Assembly (NCBI GenBank): GCA_030433275.1
Contig: JAUILK010000007.1
Span: 1 to 64,000 of the forward strand
Direction: 5' to 3'
Source: Gammaproteobacteria bacterium
GTDB lineage: Bacteria > Pseudomonadota > Gammaproteobacteria > Nitrococcales > Nitrococcaceae
DNA: 64,000 bases
Shown piece by piece: positions 49,287-58,848 of the stretch. The notes under the pieces were generated by a model. It was not told where the DNA came from, did no database searches, and saw nothing but the letters and a program-made list of their open reading frames with translations. The position numbers and the translations under genes were made by a program. Numbering within the stretch: position 1 is the first letter of the stretch; each line of letters begins with the position of its first letter.

Positions 49287-50122
49287 TCTATGTTGCGTGC
49301 TCTACCGAGGACGCGTGCGATAATGTTCAGTGTCAAAATCCCCCCCGTGATCAACAGCGCGCCCGCCCACGCCAAATGTTGCCAGTCCTCGTAGGGGCTC
49401 ATGGCGAACTGGAAGATCACTACCGGCAAATTGGCAAGGGCGCCACCCATATCTAGGCTCCAGAACTGGTTATTGAGCGCCGTAAATAATAATGGCGCCG
49501 TCTCGCCGCTTATGCGAGCCACCGCCAACAATACCCCAGTCAGTATACCTGCCCGTGACGCTCGATAGACGACGGCGAAGATCACTCGCCAGCGGGGAGC
49601 GCCCAGTGCCGCCGCTGCCTCTCGCAAACTTACGGGCACGAGGCAGAGCATATCTTCAGTCGTTCGCACGGCGATTGGAATGACAATGAGAGCCAACGCC
49701 ATACTGCCCGCCCAACCTGAAAAATGGCCCGTACGCAAGACGACCAGTTCATAGACGAACACGCCGATAACGATCGATGGCGCACTGAGCAGAATATCGT
49801 TCACGAACCGAACCACCGCAGCAAAACGGGTCTTGCGCCCGAACTCGGATAGATAGGTCCCGGCCAAAATGCCAATCGGCGTGCCGATGACGATGCCGCT
49901 GCCAGTAAGCAATAGACTGCCGACGATAGCATTGGCGAGCCCTCCCGCATCGCCCGGCGGCGGCGTAGGTTGCGAAAATACGCTCAGATCGATCCAAGGT
50001 AAGCCTTGCGCCACTAGCGTCCAGAGTAACCAGCCCAGCCAAAACAGGCCGAATGCGGTGGCGAGCATCGACAAGGCCAGTCCCAGAGCGTTAACGATAC
50101 GGCGACGGACATACAAACTCAT
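49283..50122 (-). CDS. pstA: Phosphate ABC transporter permease PstA
   Basis: Inner-membrane permease forming the channel with PstC. Six hydrophobic helices, with the BPD-type loop [16 protein letters not shown] (near residue 190) that docks on PstB. Length 279 residues. It starts 13 nt after the pstC stop and overlaps pstB at its end, so pstCAB are one translational unit. Confidence 0.95.
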   Translation of the reverse strand: MSLYVRRRIVNALGLALSMLATAFGLFWLGWLLWTLVAQGLPWIDLSVFSQPTPPPGDAGGLANAIVGSLLLTGSGIVIGTPIGILAGTYLSEFGRKTRFAAVVRFVNDILLSAPSIVIGVFVYELVVLRTGHFSGWAGSMALALIVIPIAVRTTEDMLCLVPVSLREAAAALGAPRWRVIFAVVYRASRAGILTGVLLAVARISGETAPLLFTALNNQFWSLDMGGALANLPVVIFQFAMSPYEDWQHLAWAGALLITGGILTLNIIARVLGRARNIE

Positions 50123-50135
50123 AGGCTGCGCGGCC

Positions 50136-51128
50136 TCAGGTACGCTCGCCTTCCCGCGCCGTCAGCCGCAACAGCAGCAACTTAGCGAGTGCAAGCACCA
50201 GAAAGGTGATAAAAAAGAGCACCAGCCCGAGTTCGATCAGTGCGGCGGTGTAAAGCTCGCCCGTCGCTTCGGTGAATTCATTGGCAAGGGTTGAGGAGAT
50301 CGTATTGCCGGGCATGAACAATGAGCTATTGAGCTGATGAGCATTGCCGATCACGAAAGTCACCGCCATGGTCTCGCCCAACGCCCGACCTAGACCGAGC
50401 ATGATACCGCCAGCAACGCCTACCTTGGTATAAGGCAGCACGACATAACGGAGCACCTCCCAAGTGGTAGCACCAAGCCCGTAAGCGGATTCTTTGAGCA
50501 CGGCCGGAACCAGGTCGAAGACATCGCGCATCACAGCCGTGACGAAAGGAATGACCATGATGGCCAGAATTATGCCAGCCGTGAATACACCGATCCCCAG
50601 CGGAGGGCCTGAGAATAAACCGCCGATCAATGGCAAGCGGCCAATGTACTCAATTACCCAGGGTTGGAAATGTTCGGCGAATAGGGGCGCGAACACGAAC
50701 AGACCCCACATGCCGTAGATAATGCTCGGAATAGCCGCCAGCAGCTCAACTGCGGTGCCGATGGGACGGCGCAGCCAACGTGGCGCGAGCTCGGTGATAA
50801 ACACGGCAATACCGAAGCTGACCGGTACGGCGATAATCATCGCAATCACCGAGGTCACCAACGTGCCCGTAATAGGCACCACGGCACCGTAAGTATCCGT
50901 CACCGGGTTCCAGTCGGCGCTCGTCAGAAAGCCAACACCAAACTTGCGGATGGCGGGCCACGCGCCGACCAGCAGGGCTACACTGATCGCCAATACGAGA
51001 GCCAATACCACTCCGGCGAACAGCCACGTAGTATAGGCGAATAGCCGATCTGCCAGATAACCCCGGCGCAGTCTCCGCTGCAGGATTCGTTCGGCGACCG
51101 TCGCCGGTATGCTGGCAACCTGCTCCAT
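50136..51128 (-). CDS. pstC: Phosphate ABC transporter permease PstC
   Basis: Second permease of the phosphate importer. The start [13 protein letters not shown] is preferred over 51191, whose extra codons lie in the intercistronic region. Six main helices; the coupling loop reads [18 protein letters not shown], as in PstC. Length 330 residues. It is separated from pstS by 125 nt containing a hairpin that could lower permease expression relative to the binding protein. Confidence 0.95.
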   Translation of the reverse strand: MEQVASIPATVAERILQRRLRRGYLADRLFAYTTWLFAGVVLALVLAISVALLVGAWPAIRKFGVGFLTSADWNPVTDTYGAVVPITGTLVTSVIAMIIAVPVSFGIAVFITELAPRWLRRPIGTAVELLAAIPSIIYGMWGLFVFAPLFAEHFQPWVIEYIGRLPLIGGLFSGPPLGIGVFTAGIILAIMVIPFVTAVMRDVFDLVPAVLKESAYGLGATTWEVLRYVVLPYTKVGVAGGIMLGLGRALGETMAVTFVIGNAHQLNSSLFMPGNTISSTLANEFTEATGELYTAALIELGLVLFFITFLVLALAKLLLLRLTAREGERT

Positions 51129-51189
51129 CACGCACTCCGCGCATGGTGTATTAACAAAAGTACCGCCGCCACGCTGTAAGACGCAGCCC

Positions 51190-51214
51190 AAAGGCGCCTT
51201 GCTGGGCGGCCTTT
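51190..51214 (-). terminator. Intercistronic hairpin between pstS and pstC
   Basis: An inverted repeat of 6 + 3 bp with one bulged G (AAAGGC/GCCTTT outer, GCC/GGC inner) and a six-base loop. The minus-strand sequence after it is GGGCTGC, with no U-run. Probably a stabilising or partial termination element downstream of pstS. Confidence 0.4.
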
Positions 51215-51253
51215 GTGTACCAGCTTAGTTCAATCGGGTCAAACCCTATGCTT

Positions 51254-52327
51254 TTACTCAGCCGACTCAGCTCGGGTCCATAGCGACTGATGTTTCGATC
51301 CTACAAACCTTTTTTGCCAAACATTTTGGACTTGATCGACCACGCTTCGCGGCAATGGCACATAGTGCAGATCCACCGCCATCTCGTTCCCATGCTCGAA
51401 GCACCAAGCGAAAAACTCGAGCGCCGTTCGACCCGCTGTGCGGTCATCTTGGATCTTGTGCATCAGGATGAAACTCGCCCCGCTGATCGGCCAGCTCTGT
51501 CGGCCGGGCTGATTGGTCAACACCAGGTAAAAACCCGGCGCATGAACCCAATCGGCGCCTGCTGCAGCGGCCTGAAAAGTCTCGATGCTCGGCCTGGTAA
51601 AATTACCCGCGCGGTTACGCAAGAGCACATAGTTCATCTGGTTTTGCAGCGCGTAGGCGAACTCGACGTAACCGATCCCACCCTTCAGCCGAGCCACATA
51701 GGAGGCCACGCCTTCATTGCCTTTACCGCCAATCCCGGTGGGCCAGCTCACGGCCTTGGCATTCCCTACCTGGCGTTGCCAATTCGAGCTGACTTTGCTC
51801 AGATAATTGGTAAAAACCCAAGTCGTACCCGAACCATCAGAGCGATGAACCACCGTGATCGGCCGCCCGGGCAAGGTCAACTCGGGATTGAGCTCCTGCA
51901 GCGCAGGATCGTCCCAGCGTTTGATCCGACCTAGGAAAATTCCAGCGAGCGTCTGTGGCGTCAGCTTCAGCATACCGGATTTGACGCCCGGCAAATTAAC
52001 CACCGGCACCACCCCACCGATAATCATCGGAAATTGCACCAACCCAGCCGCGTCAAGCTCCTGTTTGGTCAACGGCGCATCCGAGGCACCAAAATCCACC
52101 GTTCCCGCCTTGATCTGTTTGATCCCGCCGCCAGAGCCAATGGACTGATAATTCACTCTGACCCCGGTCGCCTTATAATAGGCCATAGCCCACTTACTAT
52201 AGATGGGGTAAGGGAAAGTCGCGCCGGCCCCGTTGATCTGCTTGCTCTCACTCGCCACGGCGGCGTTCGCCGCACCGGCAATCATCACGGCAGCGACCAC
52301 AAGTGCTCGCATCAATGTTTTTCGCAT
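51254..52327 (-). CDS. pstS: Phosphate-binding periplasmic protein
   Basis: Periplasmic receptor of the Pst importer. Signal peptide 1-25 (cleavage near AASES). The mature part starts with INGAGATFPYPIYSKW, and SIGSGGG, FGASDAPL and RSDGSGTTWVF are the phosphate-binding loops. Length 357 residues. GGGAG ribosome site. phoR lies 151 nt upstream. I searched that gap for the CTGTCAT pho box repeats and did not find them. Confidence 0.96.
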   Translation of the reverse strand: MRKTLMRALVVAAVMIAGAANAAVASESKQINGAGATFPYPIYSKWAMAYYKATGVRVNYQSIGSGGGIKQIKAGTVDFGASDAPLTKQELDAAGLVQFPMIIGGVVPVVNLPGVKSGMLKLTPQTLAGIFLGRIKRWDDPALQELNPELTLPGRPITVVHRSDGSGTTWVFTNYLSKVSSNWQRQVGNAKAVSWPTGIGGKGNEGVASYVARLKGGIGYVEFAYALQNQMNYVLLRNRAGNFTRPSIETFQAAAAGADWVHAPGFYLVLTNQPGRQSWPISGASFILMHKIQDDRTAGRTALEFFAWCFEHGNEMAVDLHYVPLPRSVVDQVQNVWQKRFVGSKHQSLWTRAESAE

Positions 52328-52478
52328 TCTGATCTCCCAGGCGTTGAACTGAATGGCAACCTCGCCCTTGAAATTGCGGCGCCCGGCCTGAGGTTGCCGT
52401 ATGAACGACGAATCCGGTAGGGACCTAGCGTACTGGGGCCGCGATACACAGCCACGGCAACCACCGATAACGCGGATG

Positions 52479-53834
52479 TCAGCCGCTGCGCTCGCTGCTG
52501 CTCCGGCGGTTTGCCCCTGGCGATGCGCTCACAGCCAGCCCGCGCACGCTCAGTTTGACGGGAAACAAACAATCAAAGGTGCTGCCCTTATTCAGCTGGC
52601 TGCGGATATCCAGCCGTGCATCATGACGGCTAAGCACGTGTTTGACGATGGCCAATCCAAGACCGGTACCCGCGGTTGCACTACTTCGCCCACCGTCCAC
52701 ACGATAGAAGCGCTCGGTTAACCGCGGTAGGTGGTGCGGCGGGATGCCTGAGCCGGTATCTACCACTTGCATGTGCACGGCATCGTCATCGACAAACCAA
52801 CGGATGACGATCCGGCCGTCGGCTGGCGTGTATTTCACCGCGTTCACCACCAGATTCGAAAAAGCGCTACGCAATTCAGTTTGATCGCCACACAATTGTA
52901 GGTCTCTGTCAATATCGAGCTCGATGCGGTGCCGGCCACCGCTCAATGCACTGGCTTCCACTGCGAGCACCTCCAGCATAGCTGCAACATCGACCGGCAC
53001 CGCAGCCGACTTGCGCTCACCGGTCTCCAGACGAGAAAGTAACAATAGATCATCAACTAACCGGTTCATCCGCCGGCTCTGCTCCTGGATCAGCCCCAGC
53101 GATCGCTGAAAATTCTTTGGGTCGGCCTCGTCTTGCTCGGAGAGTGTTTCGGCCACTCCTTGAATCACGGTCAGTGGAGTACGCAACTCGTGAGTGATAT
53201 TGGCGACGAAATCGCGCCGCATTGTCTCCAAGCGATGCAGGCGGGTCACGTCACGGGCGAGCAGCAACTTACGTTCCTGCCCATAAGGTACGATGCGGAT
53301 TTCCAGTACCAGATGCTCGTCGAGTGGTGAAGGAACCTTGACCGAACCATGCCAGTCGCCACGCGCCAAAAATTCGCTGAAGACCGGATGGCGTAACAGA
53401 TTAGCAATCCGCTGGCCTTGATCACGCGGCCACTCAAGCCCCAGATAGCGAGCGGCCATAGCGTTCCACCACTGCATCTCCCCCATTCCACGCAACACCA
53501 CAGTGGCATCTGGCATGGCATTGGCTGACTCTTTGAAACGTCGCAGCAACTCGGCAAGGCGTTGGCGACGCTCCCTGTGGCGGCGCTGCAATCGGTAGAG
53601 ATGCTCGAAAAGCGTACCCCATGGTCCTTCCGACTGCGGCGGCTGAAACTGACGCCCCCTCCGTAACCAACGCTCGAAACGAACCAAACTGCGAACCTGG
53701 ACGCCAAGAAAAAGCACGAATGCGAGCAACAATGCCAGCAAAAGATGACCACTGATTAGACCAACCAGGGCCGCAACCAGCAAGAGCAAAGCGAGTCGCA
53801 TCGCCGCTCCGGGCCAAGGGTTACTAATCAACAT
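52479..53834 (-). CDS. phoR: Phosphate regulon sensor histidine kinase
   Basis: Sensor kinase for phosphate starvation. N-terminal hydrophobic hairpin (about 13-45), short basic linker, PAS domain (about 100-195), dimerisation domain with H215 in FVANITHELRTPL, and an ATPase domain with the N box FSNLVVNAVKYTP. Length 451 residues. An ATG at 53801 has a better ribosome site (GGAG), but the longer start fits Pseudomonas PhoR as I recall it. The usual phoB neighbour upstream is missing. Confidence 0.94.
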   Translation of the reverse strand: MLISNPWPGAAMRLALLLLVAALVGLISGHLLLALLLAFVLFLGVQVRSLVRFERWLRRGRQFQPPQSEGPWGTLFEHLYRLQRRHRERRQRLAELLRRFKESANAMPDATVVLRGMGEMQWWNAMAARYLGLEWPRDQGQRIANLLRHPVFSEFLARGDWHGSVKVPSPLDEHLVLEIRIVPYGQERKLLLARDVTRLHRLETMRRDFVANITHELRTPLTVIQGVAETLSEQDEADPKNFQRSLGLIQEQSRRMNRLVDDLLLLSRLETGERKSAAVPVDVAAMLEVLAVEASALSGGRHRIELDIDRDLQLCGDQTELRSAFSNLVVNAVKYTPADGRIVIRWFVDDDAVHMQVVDTGSGIPPHHLPRLTERFYRVDGGRSSATAGTGLGLAIVKHVLSRHDARLDIRSQLNKGSTFDCLFPVKLSVRGLAVSASPGANRRSSSERSG

Positions 53835-54119
53835 GCAAGATTACGGTTCCGCATCAGCGCAGTCAGAGTCCGTTTAGGTATTCAAGCAGCTCTCAGCGCA
53901 TGGACTCCCCCATTGGGGCCATCGGGCCAGGACAAAGAAAACAACCGCCAACCGGAAACTGAATGCTCGATTCGAAAAAGCGCCCTCAATCCCCCTCAGC
54001 AAGACCCGCCCACACCAGATCATGCCTACGCTGGGAACCAGCGTTTACGGCACCCCCGCACCGAAGTAGCTTAAATCTGCCGAGCAGGCACCGGCGAGCC
54101 AGCATAGCGACAACTCGCG
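53835..54119. other. Gap between pdxH and phoR, where phoB would be expected
   Basis: 285 nt, no gene supported. It contains an ACGCTGG/CCAGCGT hairpin with a 3-nt loop at 54028-54044 and no U-tract. It should contain the promoter of phoR. No remnant of a response regulator is seen. Confidence 0.5.
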
Positions 54120-54704
54120 TTATGGCTGGACTTGTCCACAACGCCACCCATCCCCTTCGAACCAATAGCGGCAACGCTCATGCAGCCGCCCAGGACGAGA
54201 ATGCCAGAATTCAATCAGATCCGGCATCAACCGATAACCCGTCCAGTACGGCGGCCTAGGCACCGGCTGATCGGCAAAACGCGCCTCCAATTCCTTGACC
54301 CGATTTTCAAGCCATGCCCGGCTCTCCAACGGCTCAGACTGCTGCGATGCCCATGCGCCGATCTGACTGGCCCGCGCCCGCGTGGCCCAATAGCTATCCG
54401 CCTCTTGCGGAGTCACCAATTGCACACCTCCTTCGATGAGAACCTGCTCCAGCAACGGCTGCCAAAACAAGCAGAGTGCGGCTCGCGGGTTTTCGCTGAG
54501 CTGCCGGCCCTTCCGGCTATGAGCGTTGGTATAAAATACCAACCCAGTCTCGCTCACATGCTTGAGAAGGACAGTGCGCGCAGTGGGTCGCCCATACCGA
54601 TCGGCCGTCGCCAAAGTCATCGCCGCCGGCTCGGTCAAACTTGTATTCTGGGCGCGCTCGAACAGGCGTTGAAACCGCTCGATCGCCTCACGATAGAGTT
54701 CCAT
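54120..54704 (-). CDS. pdxH: Pyridoxamine 5'-phosphate oxidase (short N-terminus)
   Basis: FMN enzyme producing pyridoxal 5'-phosphate. The core is well conserved: RTVLLKHVSETGLVFYTN, SRKGRQLSENPRAAL, SQIGAWASQQS and IEFWHSRPGRLHER. With the ATG at 54704 it has 194 residues, compared with 218 in E. coli. The missing part is the N-terminal arm (HLRREYTKGG in E. coli) thought to cover the active site. In-frame TAG and TAA codons stand directly upstream of the alternative TTG (54716), so no longer start exists. Confidence 0.92.
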   Translation of the reverse strand: MELYREAIERFQRLFERAQNTSLTEPAAMTLATADRYGRPTARTVLLKHVSETGLVFYTNAHSRKGRQLSENPRAALCLFWQPLLEQVLIEGGVQLVTPQEADSYWATRARASQIGAWASQQSEPLESRAWLENRVKELEARFADQPVPRPPYWTGYRLMPDLIEFWHSRPGRLHERCRYWFEGDGWRCGQVQP

Positions 54705-54753
54705 GTAGATCCGCAATTACTAATGTGCGGCGTAGTGTAGCACTGCAACGATA

Positions 54754-56100
54754 CTAACGATTCGGTTCCTCGACAGGCTCCACCCGCAGCAGCAGACCAT
54801 TCAACTCGGCAACCCGCACTCGCTGACCAGCCCGCAGGGGCACAGCGCACTGCGCCCGCCAACGTTCGCCGTGGATGCGGATCCAGCCGGTCTCCTGAAA
54901 ATCGGCCACTACGATGCCTTCGTTTCCCAACATCTGCTGGCGTCCCGATACGACAGGCCGTTTATGAGCCCGTATCGCAAAGCTCGCACTTGCCATCAGC
55001 AGCAGCAAACTGGCGGCAGCGAAACCGATGATGAGCATAATCGAAAGCTGGAAACCGGGCACATCGGTATCGATCAACATAACTGACCCGATCACGAAAG
55101 CGACCACGCCGCCCAGCCCCAAAGCACCGAAACTGGGTGCAAAAGCCTCGGCGATCATGAAGATGATGCCGAGCAATATCAACCCCAAGCCAGCGTAGTT
55201 GATCGGCAAGGCCTGAAAGGCGAACAACGCGAGCAGCAGGGCAATTCCACCTAACACACCCGGCAGAATCGCACCTGGATTAGCGAGTTCAAAGAAAAGC
55301 CCGTAAATGCCAAGCAACATCAGAACATAAGCGACATTCGGGTTAGTAAGCACCGCCAAAATTCGGGTACGCCAACCCGGCTCGACCCGCTCCACGCTCA
55401 GCTGCGCCGTAGCCAAGGTCACCTTGCCGGTTGCAAGTTTCACCGTCCGGCCATCGATTTTGCGCAGCAACTGCGTGACATCGTCAGCCATTACGTCGAT
55501 GACCTTCATTTCCAAAGCTTGATGAGCCGGCAGACTTGCCGCTTCCCGCACTGCTTTTTCCGCCCAGCCCGCATTCCGGCCCCGCAGCTCGGCAAGCGAG
55601 CGGATGTAAGCGACGGCGTCATTTACCATTTTACGCTCCATCGACGTAGCCGGCGCAGGCTCGTCCTTTTCCCGATCCCCTTTGTTCGGCCTGGGCGAGG
55701 GCATGCCTGGCATTCCACCAATTTGCACCGGCGTTGCAGCGCCAAGATTAGTTCCTGGAGCCATGGCGGCCACGTGGGAAGCATACAAAATGTAGGTGCC
55801 GGCGCTGGCCGCACGTGAGCCGCTCGGCGCAACATAACTGACAACCGGCACCGATGAGCTTAGAATGGCCTGTATGATGCTCCGCATCGAGGTGTCCAGC
55901 CCACCGGGGGTATCCATCTCCAAAATCACGAGCGCCGCATCCTGCTGCTCCGCTTGGGTCAGTTCAGTGGTGATGTGGTCACTTATCGCCGGACCGATCG
56001 CATCATCGATCCTCAATAACAAGGCGCGCTCATTCGCTGCATCAGCTGCCGGCACAGCCGTCAGCGACCAGAGTAGACATGCCAACGCGATGGCGCGCAT
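54754..56100 (-). CDS. NfeD-type membrane-bound serine protease (ClpP-like)
   Basis: Envelope protease of the NfeD/STOPP group, usually partnered with stomatin-like proteins. Signal peptide 1-21; ClpP-like domain with Ser99 in SRAASAGTY and Lys157 in ERKMVNDA as a Ser-Lys dyad; four to five membrane helices (about 255-370); C-terminal soluble NfeD OB domain. Length 448 residues. No stomatin gene is adjacent in the window. It lies between pdxH and adk. Confidence 0.87.
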   Translation of the reverse strand: MRAIALACLLWSLTAVPAADAANERALLLRIDDAIGPAISDHITTELTQAEQQDAALVILEMDTPGGLDTSMRSIIQAILSSSVPVVSYVAPSGSRAASAGTYILYASHVAAMAPGTNLGAATPVQIGGMPGMPSPRPNKGDREKDEPAPATSMERKMVNDAVAYIRSLAELRGRNAGWAEKAVREAASLPAHQALEMKVIDVMADDVTQLLRKIDGRTVKLATGKVTLATAQLSVERVEPGWRTRILAVLTNPNVAYVLMLLGIYGLFFELANPGAILPGVLGGIALLLALFAFQALPINYAGLGLILLGIIFMIAEAFAPSFGALGLGGVVAFVIGSVMLIDTDVPGFQLSIMLIIGFAAASLLLLMASASFAIRAHKRPVVSGRQQMLGNEGIVVADFQETGWIRIHGERWRAQCAVPLRAGQRVRVAELNGLLLRVEPVEEPNR

Positions 56101-56178
56101 ACCACAATCTCCCGGATATCCGCACAGCTATGATTTGCAAGCTCCGTTCACCGAGTACGCAAACTCCTTACCGGCACT

Positions 56179-56835
56179 CTAGGCACCAAGCGCTGCCTGG
56201 ATCCGCGCCTGGATCTGATCAACTCGCCCTTGACCGTCGATGACCAAATAACGAGGCCCTGCAGAACCATTCTGTACGGCCCAATTGCTATAATACGCCA
56301 CCAGAGGTTGGGTTTGCTCGCGGTAGACGCGGAGTCGCTCACGCACGGTCTCTTCTCGATCGTCATCGCGCTGCACGAGCGGCTCGCCGGTCACATCGTC
56401 CCGATCATTCAGCTTAGGTGGGTTATGGAGGCGGTGATAAACTCGCCCCGAACCCGGATGAACGCGCCGCCCACTCAAGCGGCGCACGATTTCTTCATCC
56501 TCAAGGCGCAGCTCGATGACGTAGTCGATGCAAACGCCCTCATCCCGCAACGCATCCGCCTGGGCAAGAGTCCGCGGGAAGCCATCGAAAAGGAAACCGT
56601 TCACACAATCCGGCTGCGCAATACGTTCTTTGACCAGCTCGATGATAAGGTCATCACAAACCAGCCCACCGCTATCCATCACGGCTTTCGCCTCCCGACC
56701 GAGCGGTGTGCCCTCTTTCACTGCAGCGCGCAACATATCACCGGTGGAGATCTGAGGTATGCCATGGCTTCGGCACACATCGGCGGCTTGCGTACCTTTC
56801 CCAGCCCCTGGCGGGCCCAATAAAATGATTCGCAT
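56179..56835 (-). CDS. adk: Adenylate kinase
   Basis: Interconverts ATP, AMP and ADP. The P-loop [11 protein letters not shown] is at residues 7-17; the [13 protein letters not shown] and [15 protein letters not shown] segments mark the long form with a full LID domain without zinc cysteines. Length 218 residues. AGGAGA ribosome site. Confidence 0.97.
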   Translation of the reverse strand: MRIILLGPPGAGKGTQAADVCRSHGIPQISTGDMLRAAVKEGTPLGREAKAVMDSGGLVCDDLIIELVKERIAQPDCVNGFLFDGFPRTLAQADALRDEGVCIDYVIELRLEDEEIVRRLSGRRVHPGSGRVYHRLHNPPKLNDRDDVTGEPLVQRDDDREETVRERLRVYREQTQPLVAYYSNWAVQNGSAGPRYLVIDGQGRVDQIQARIQAALGA

Positions 56836-56918
56836 ACAAGCAATCTCCTGCGGTTCTTTTGGCGAGGTCGCACACGGCGACTCATTCTATGCGCTAACAA
56901 GCGCGCCGCACGGCGAAT

Positions 56919-57680
56919 CTAAGCAGCTAAAGCCCACTCACGCACCTCCCCAACCGGATCGCCTCGGCGATCGAAAGTGCGTTCGGCGAAAAGGGTTTCA
57001 TTCTGCTCATTCATGATAATAGCGGTCGAGCAACGGGTGCCGTAACGGTGCGAGATAATGAACATGGGTGCAAGCAATCGTTCCCACTCCAAACCGATAC
57101 CGGTATCAGGCAAAGCCGTATCGGCCGGGCGATGCCGATCACGAAGCACTTCGAACAAGCCTTCGGGGGCGGGCCGGCCACGCCCCCGCAGATAGTCGAA
57201 CAGTCGTGCTTTACCACGAATGACCTTGGGCCAAGGGGTATCGAGCACATGATTGCTCAGAGCGTAAATTCCCGCTGCAAGCTCAAGCCGCTGCGTGCTG
57301 CGATTGGATAGGCAGAACAGCCGCGCTGGTGACCCGAACAAGAGATTAAAGCCATTGTAGCGTTGACCCTCATGTTGGAAATGCCACAGCAGATCGTCAT
57401 CGTCATCGCGGGCCAGCGCCGTCACCGGCAACTCACCACGCGAAGCGACACCCGGCGCGGTGAAACAAGGATCCCGATAGTTGGTCACCGCGGCCATTCG
57501 TCCGTTGCGGCTAACACCAATCCAGGTGCCGCCACCTTCCAGATCACGCCCAGCGAAGATATCTGGCTCCGCCCACCAATGCGCGGGCTCGGCGGCACGC
57601 TCATGAAATTCATCACGATTGGCGGCAACGATGATCGGATAGTCGGCGTGGATCCGGTAAGCGAGCAGCAACAAGCACAT
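56919..57680 (-). CDS. NRDE/TANGO2 family protein
   Basis: Uncharacterised family with the motif NRDE (AANRDEFHERAA at about 21-32). The start at MCLLLLAYRIHADYP places Cys at position 2, exposed after Met removal, as expected for an N-terminal nucleophile hydrolase fold; the 27 extra upstream codons overlap bamB. Eukaryotic TANGO2 is linked to haem or lipid handling, but no function can be assigned here. Length 253 residues. It begins 16 nt after the bamB stop. Confidence 0.85.
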   Translation of the reverse strand: MCLLLLAYRIHADYPIIVAANRDEFHERAAEPAHWWAEPDIFAGRDLEGGGTWIGVSRNGRMAAVTNYRDPCFTAPGVASRGELPVTALARDDDDDLLWHFQHEGQRYNGFNLLFGSPARLFCLSNRSTQRLELAAGIYALSNHVLDTPWPKVIRGKARLFDYLRGRGRPAPEGLFEVLRDRHRPADTALPDTGIGLEWERLLAPMFIISHRYGTRCSTAIIMNEQNETLFAERTFDRRGDPVGEVREWALAA

Positions 57681-57696
57681 AGGGCCTCCGTCGGCG

Positions 57697-58848
57697 TCAA
57701 TCGCGGCTCGTTTCGAGTTCATAGGCGGCCAGCCGGCCGCCCATCGACTGCACGTAGACACGATCCCCGACGATCAACGGAGTCACATTGAGCCGTGTAT
57801 CATCCACATCCTGCCGCGCCACAAGTCGGCCATCGTCGACAGCAAGCCAATTCAGATAGCCGTCCGACCCACCGATGACCACGTAATCCGAATAAGCTGC
57901 CGGCCCACTCATCCGCTCACCCTGAAACACATCTTGGCGCCACACGGAGGCTCCGCTAAAACGGTCGAAAGCCCAAATACGGCCTTTGGCATCGCTTGCA
58001 TAGACATTGTTCGAATCGAGTGCAACGCCAGTGTATACCGAAATCTCGCGCGCCCAGGCGACCTGGCCATCGCGCAAACTCAGTCCGGCGATACGCCCCT
58101 GATAAGTGGCGGCAAACACGGCACCTCCCACGACCACCGGATCCGCATCCACATCCACCATCTGCTCCAACTCGGAGCGTCCCTGTGCGATTGCGACATT
58201 TTGCTCCCAAGCCGGCGTTCCATCCGTCAAACTCAGCGCCGCGACCCGACCATTGTCAAACCCCACGAGCACGCCACCCGGCACAAGCACCGGCGAACCG
58301 TGACCGCGCAATGAAAGCACTGGAACGTTACGGTCATAGATCCAGCGCCGCTCTCCCGTCTTGGCATCGAGCGCAAAAACGCGCCCATCATTGGTTCGCA
58401 CAACCACCACGCCTTGCCCAATGGCCGCCGGTGCGAGCACCTCGCTGGTCACGCCGGAGATCCACAGCAGCTCACCGTCAGCCGCAGCCAGCCCCAACAC
58501 CTCGCCCTTACGCGTGCCAACGACTACCAAATCATCGGCTACCGTCGGCCCCCCAGAAATCGGCCGATCCAGCTCTTTACGCCAGATCCGTTTGCCATCT
58601 TTCACATCCAGCGCTGTCACAGCACCGTCGCTCGCGGCCGCATAAAGGCGGCCTGCGGCCGAACTCGGTCGAAGCCGCTCGCTCACCAGATCGGTACGCC
58701 CGACATCGGCGTGCCATACAAGCCCCACGCCCTGAACAGTTGCAGCATCAGCCAGCTTGGCCGGAGCCGGAGTCGACTTCAAAAGCTCCGAACTGGCACA
58801 AGCGGTTAAAGTGAGCAGTACCGACGTTAGCAGAAAGGCTCGCCTCAC
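57697..58848 (-). CDS. bamB: Outer membrane assembly lipoprotein BamB
   Basis: Beta-propeller lipoprotein of the BAM complex. Lipobox LTLTAC with C17, then eight PQQ-like repeats (for example RLYAAASDGAVTALD and GRVFALDAKTGERRW). Length 383 residues. It starts with GTG, overlapping the yfgM stop (GTGA at 58845-58848). In many gammaproteobacteria der follows bamB; here an NRDE gene and adk do. Confidence 0.95.
   Translation of the reverse strand: MRRAFLLTSVLLTLTACASSELLKSTPAPAKLADAATVQGVGLVWHADVGRTDLVSERLRPSSAAGRLYAAASDGAVTALDVKDGKRIWRKELDRPISGGPTVADDLVVVGTRKGEVLGLAAADGELLWISGVTSEVLAPAAIGQGVVVVRTNDGRVFALDAKTGERRWIYDRNVPVLSLRGHGSPVLVPGGVLVGFDNGRVAALSLTDGTPAWEQNVAIAQGRSELEQMVDVDADPVVVGGAVFAATYQGRIAGLSLRDGQVAWAREISVYTGVALDSNNVYASDAKGRIWAFDRFSGASVWRQDVFQGERMSGPAAYSDYVVIGGSDGYLNWLAVDDGRLVARQDVDDTRLNVTPLIVGDRVYVQSMGGRLAAYELETSRD

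Noticed and set aside
52328-52478. Pho box before pstS
   Set aside because: No pair of CTGTCAT-like repeats with the right spacing was found by eye; only a single GCTGACAT-like piece.
57996-58814. Plus-strand open frame of 272 codons opposite bamB
   Set aside because: Pro/Arg-rich shadow of bamB with no similarity to any family I know.
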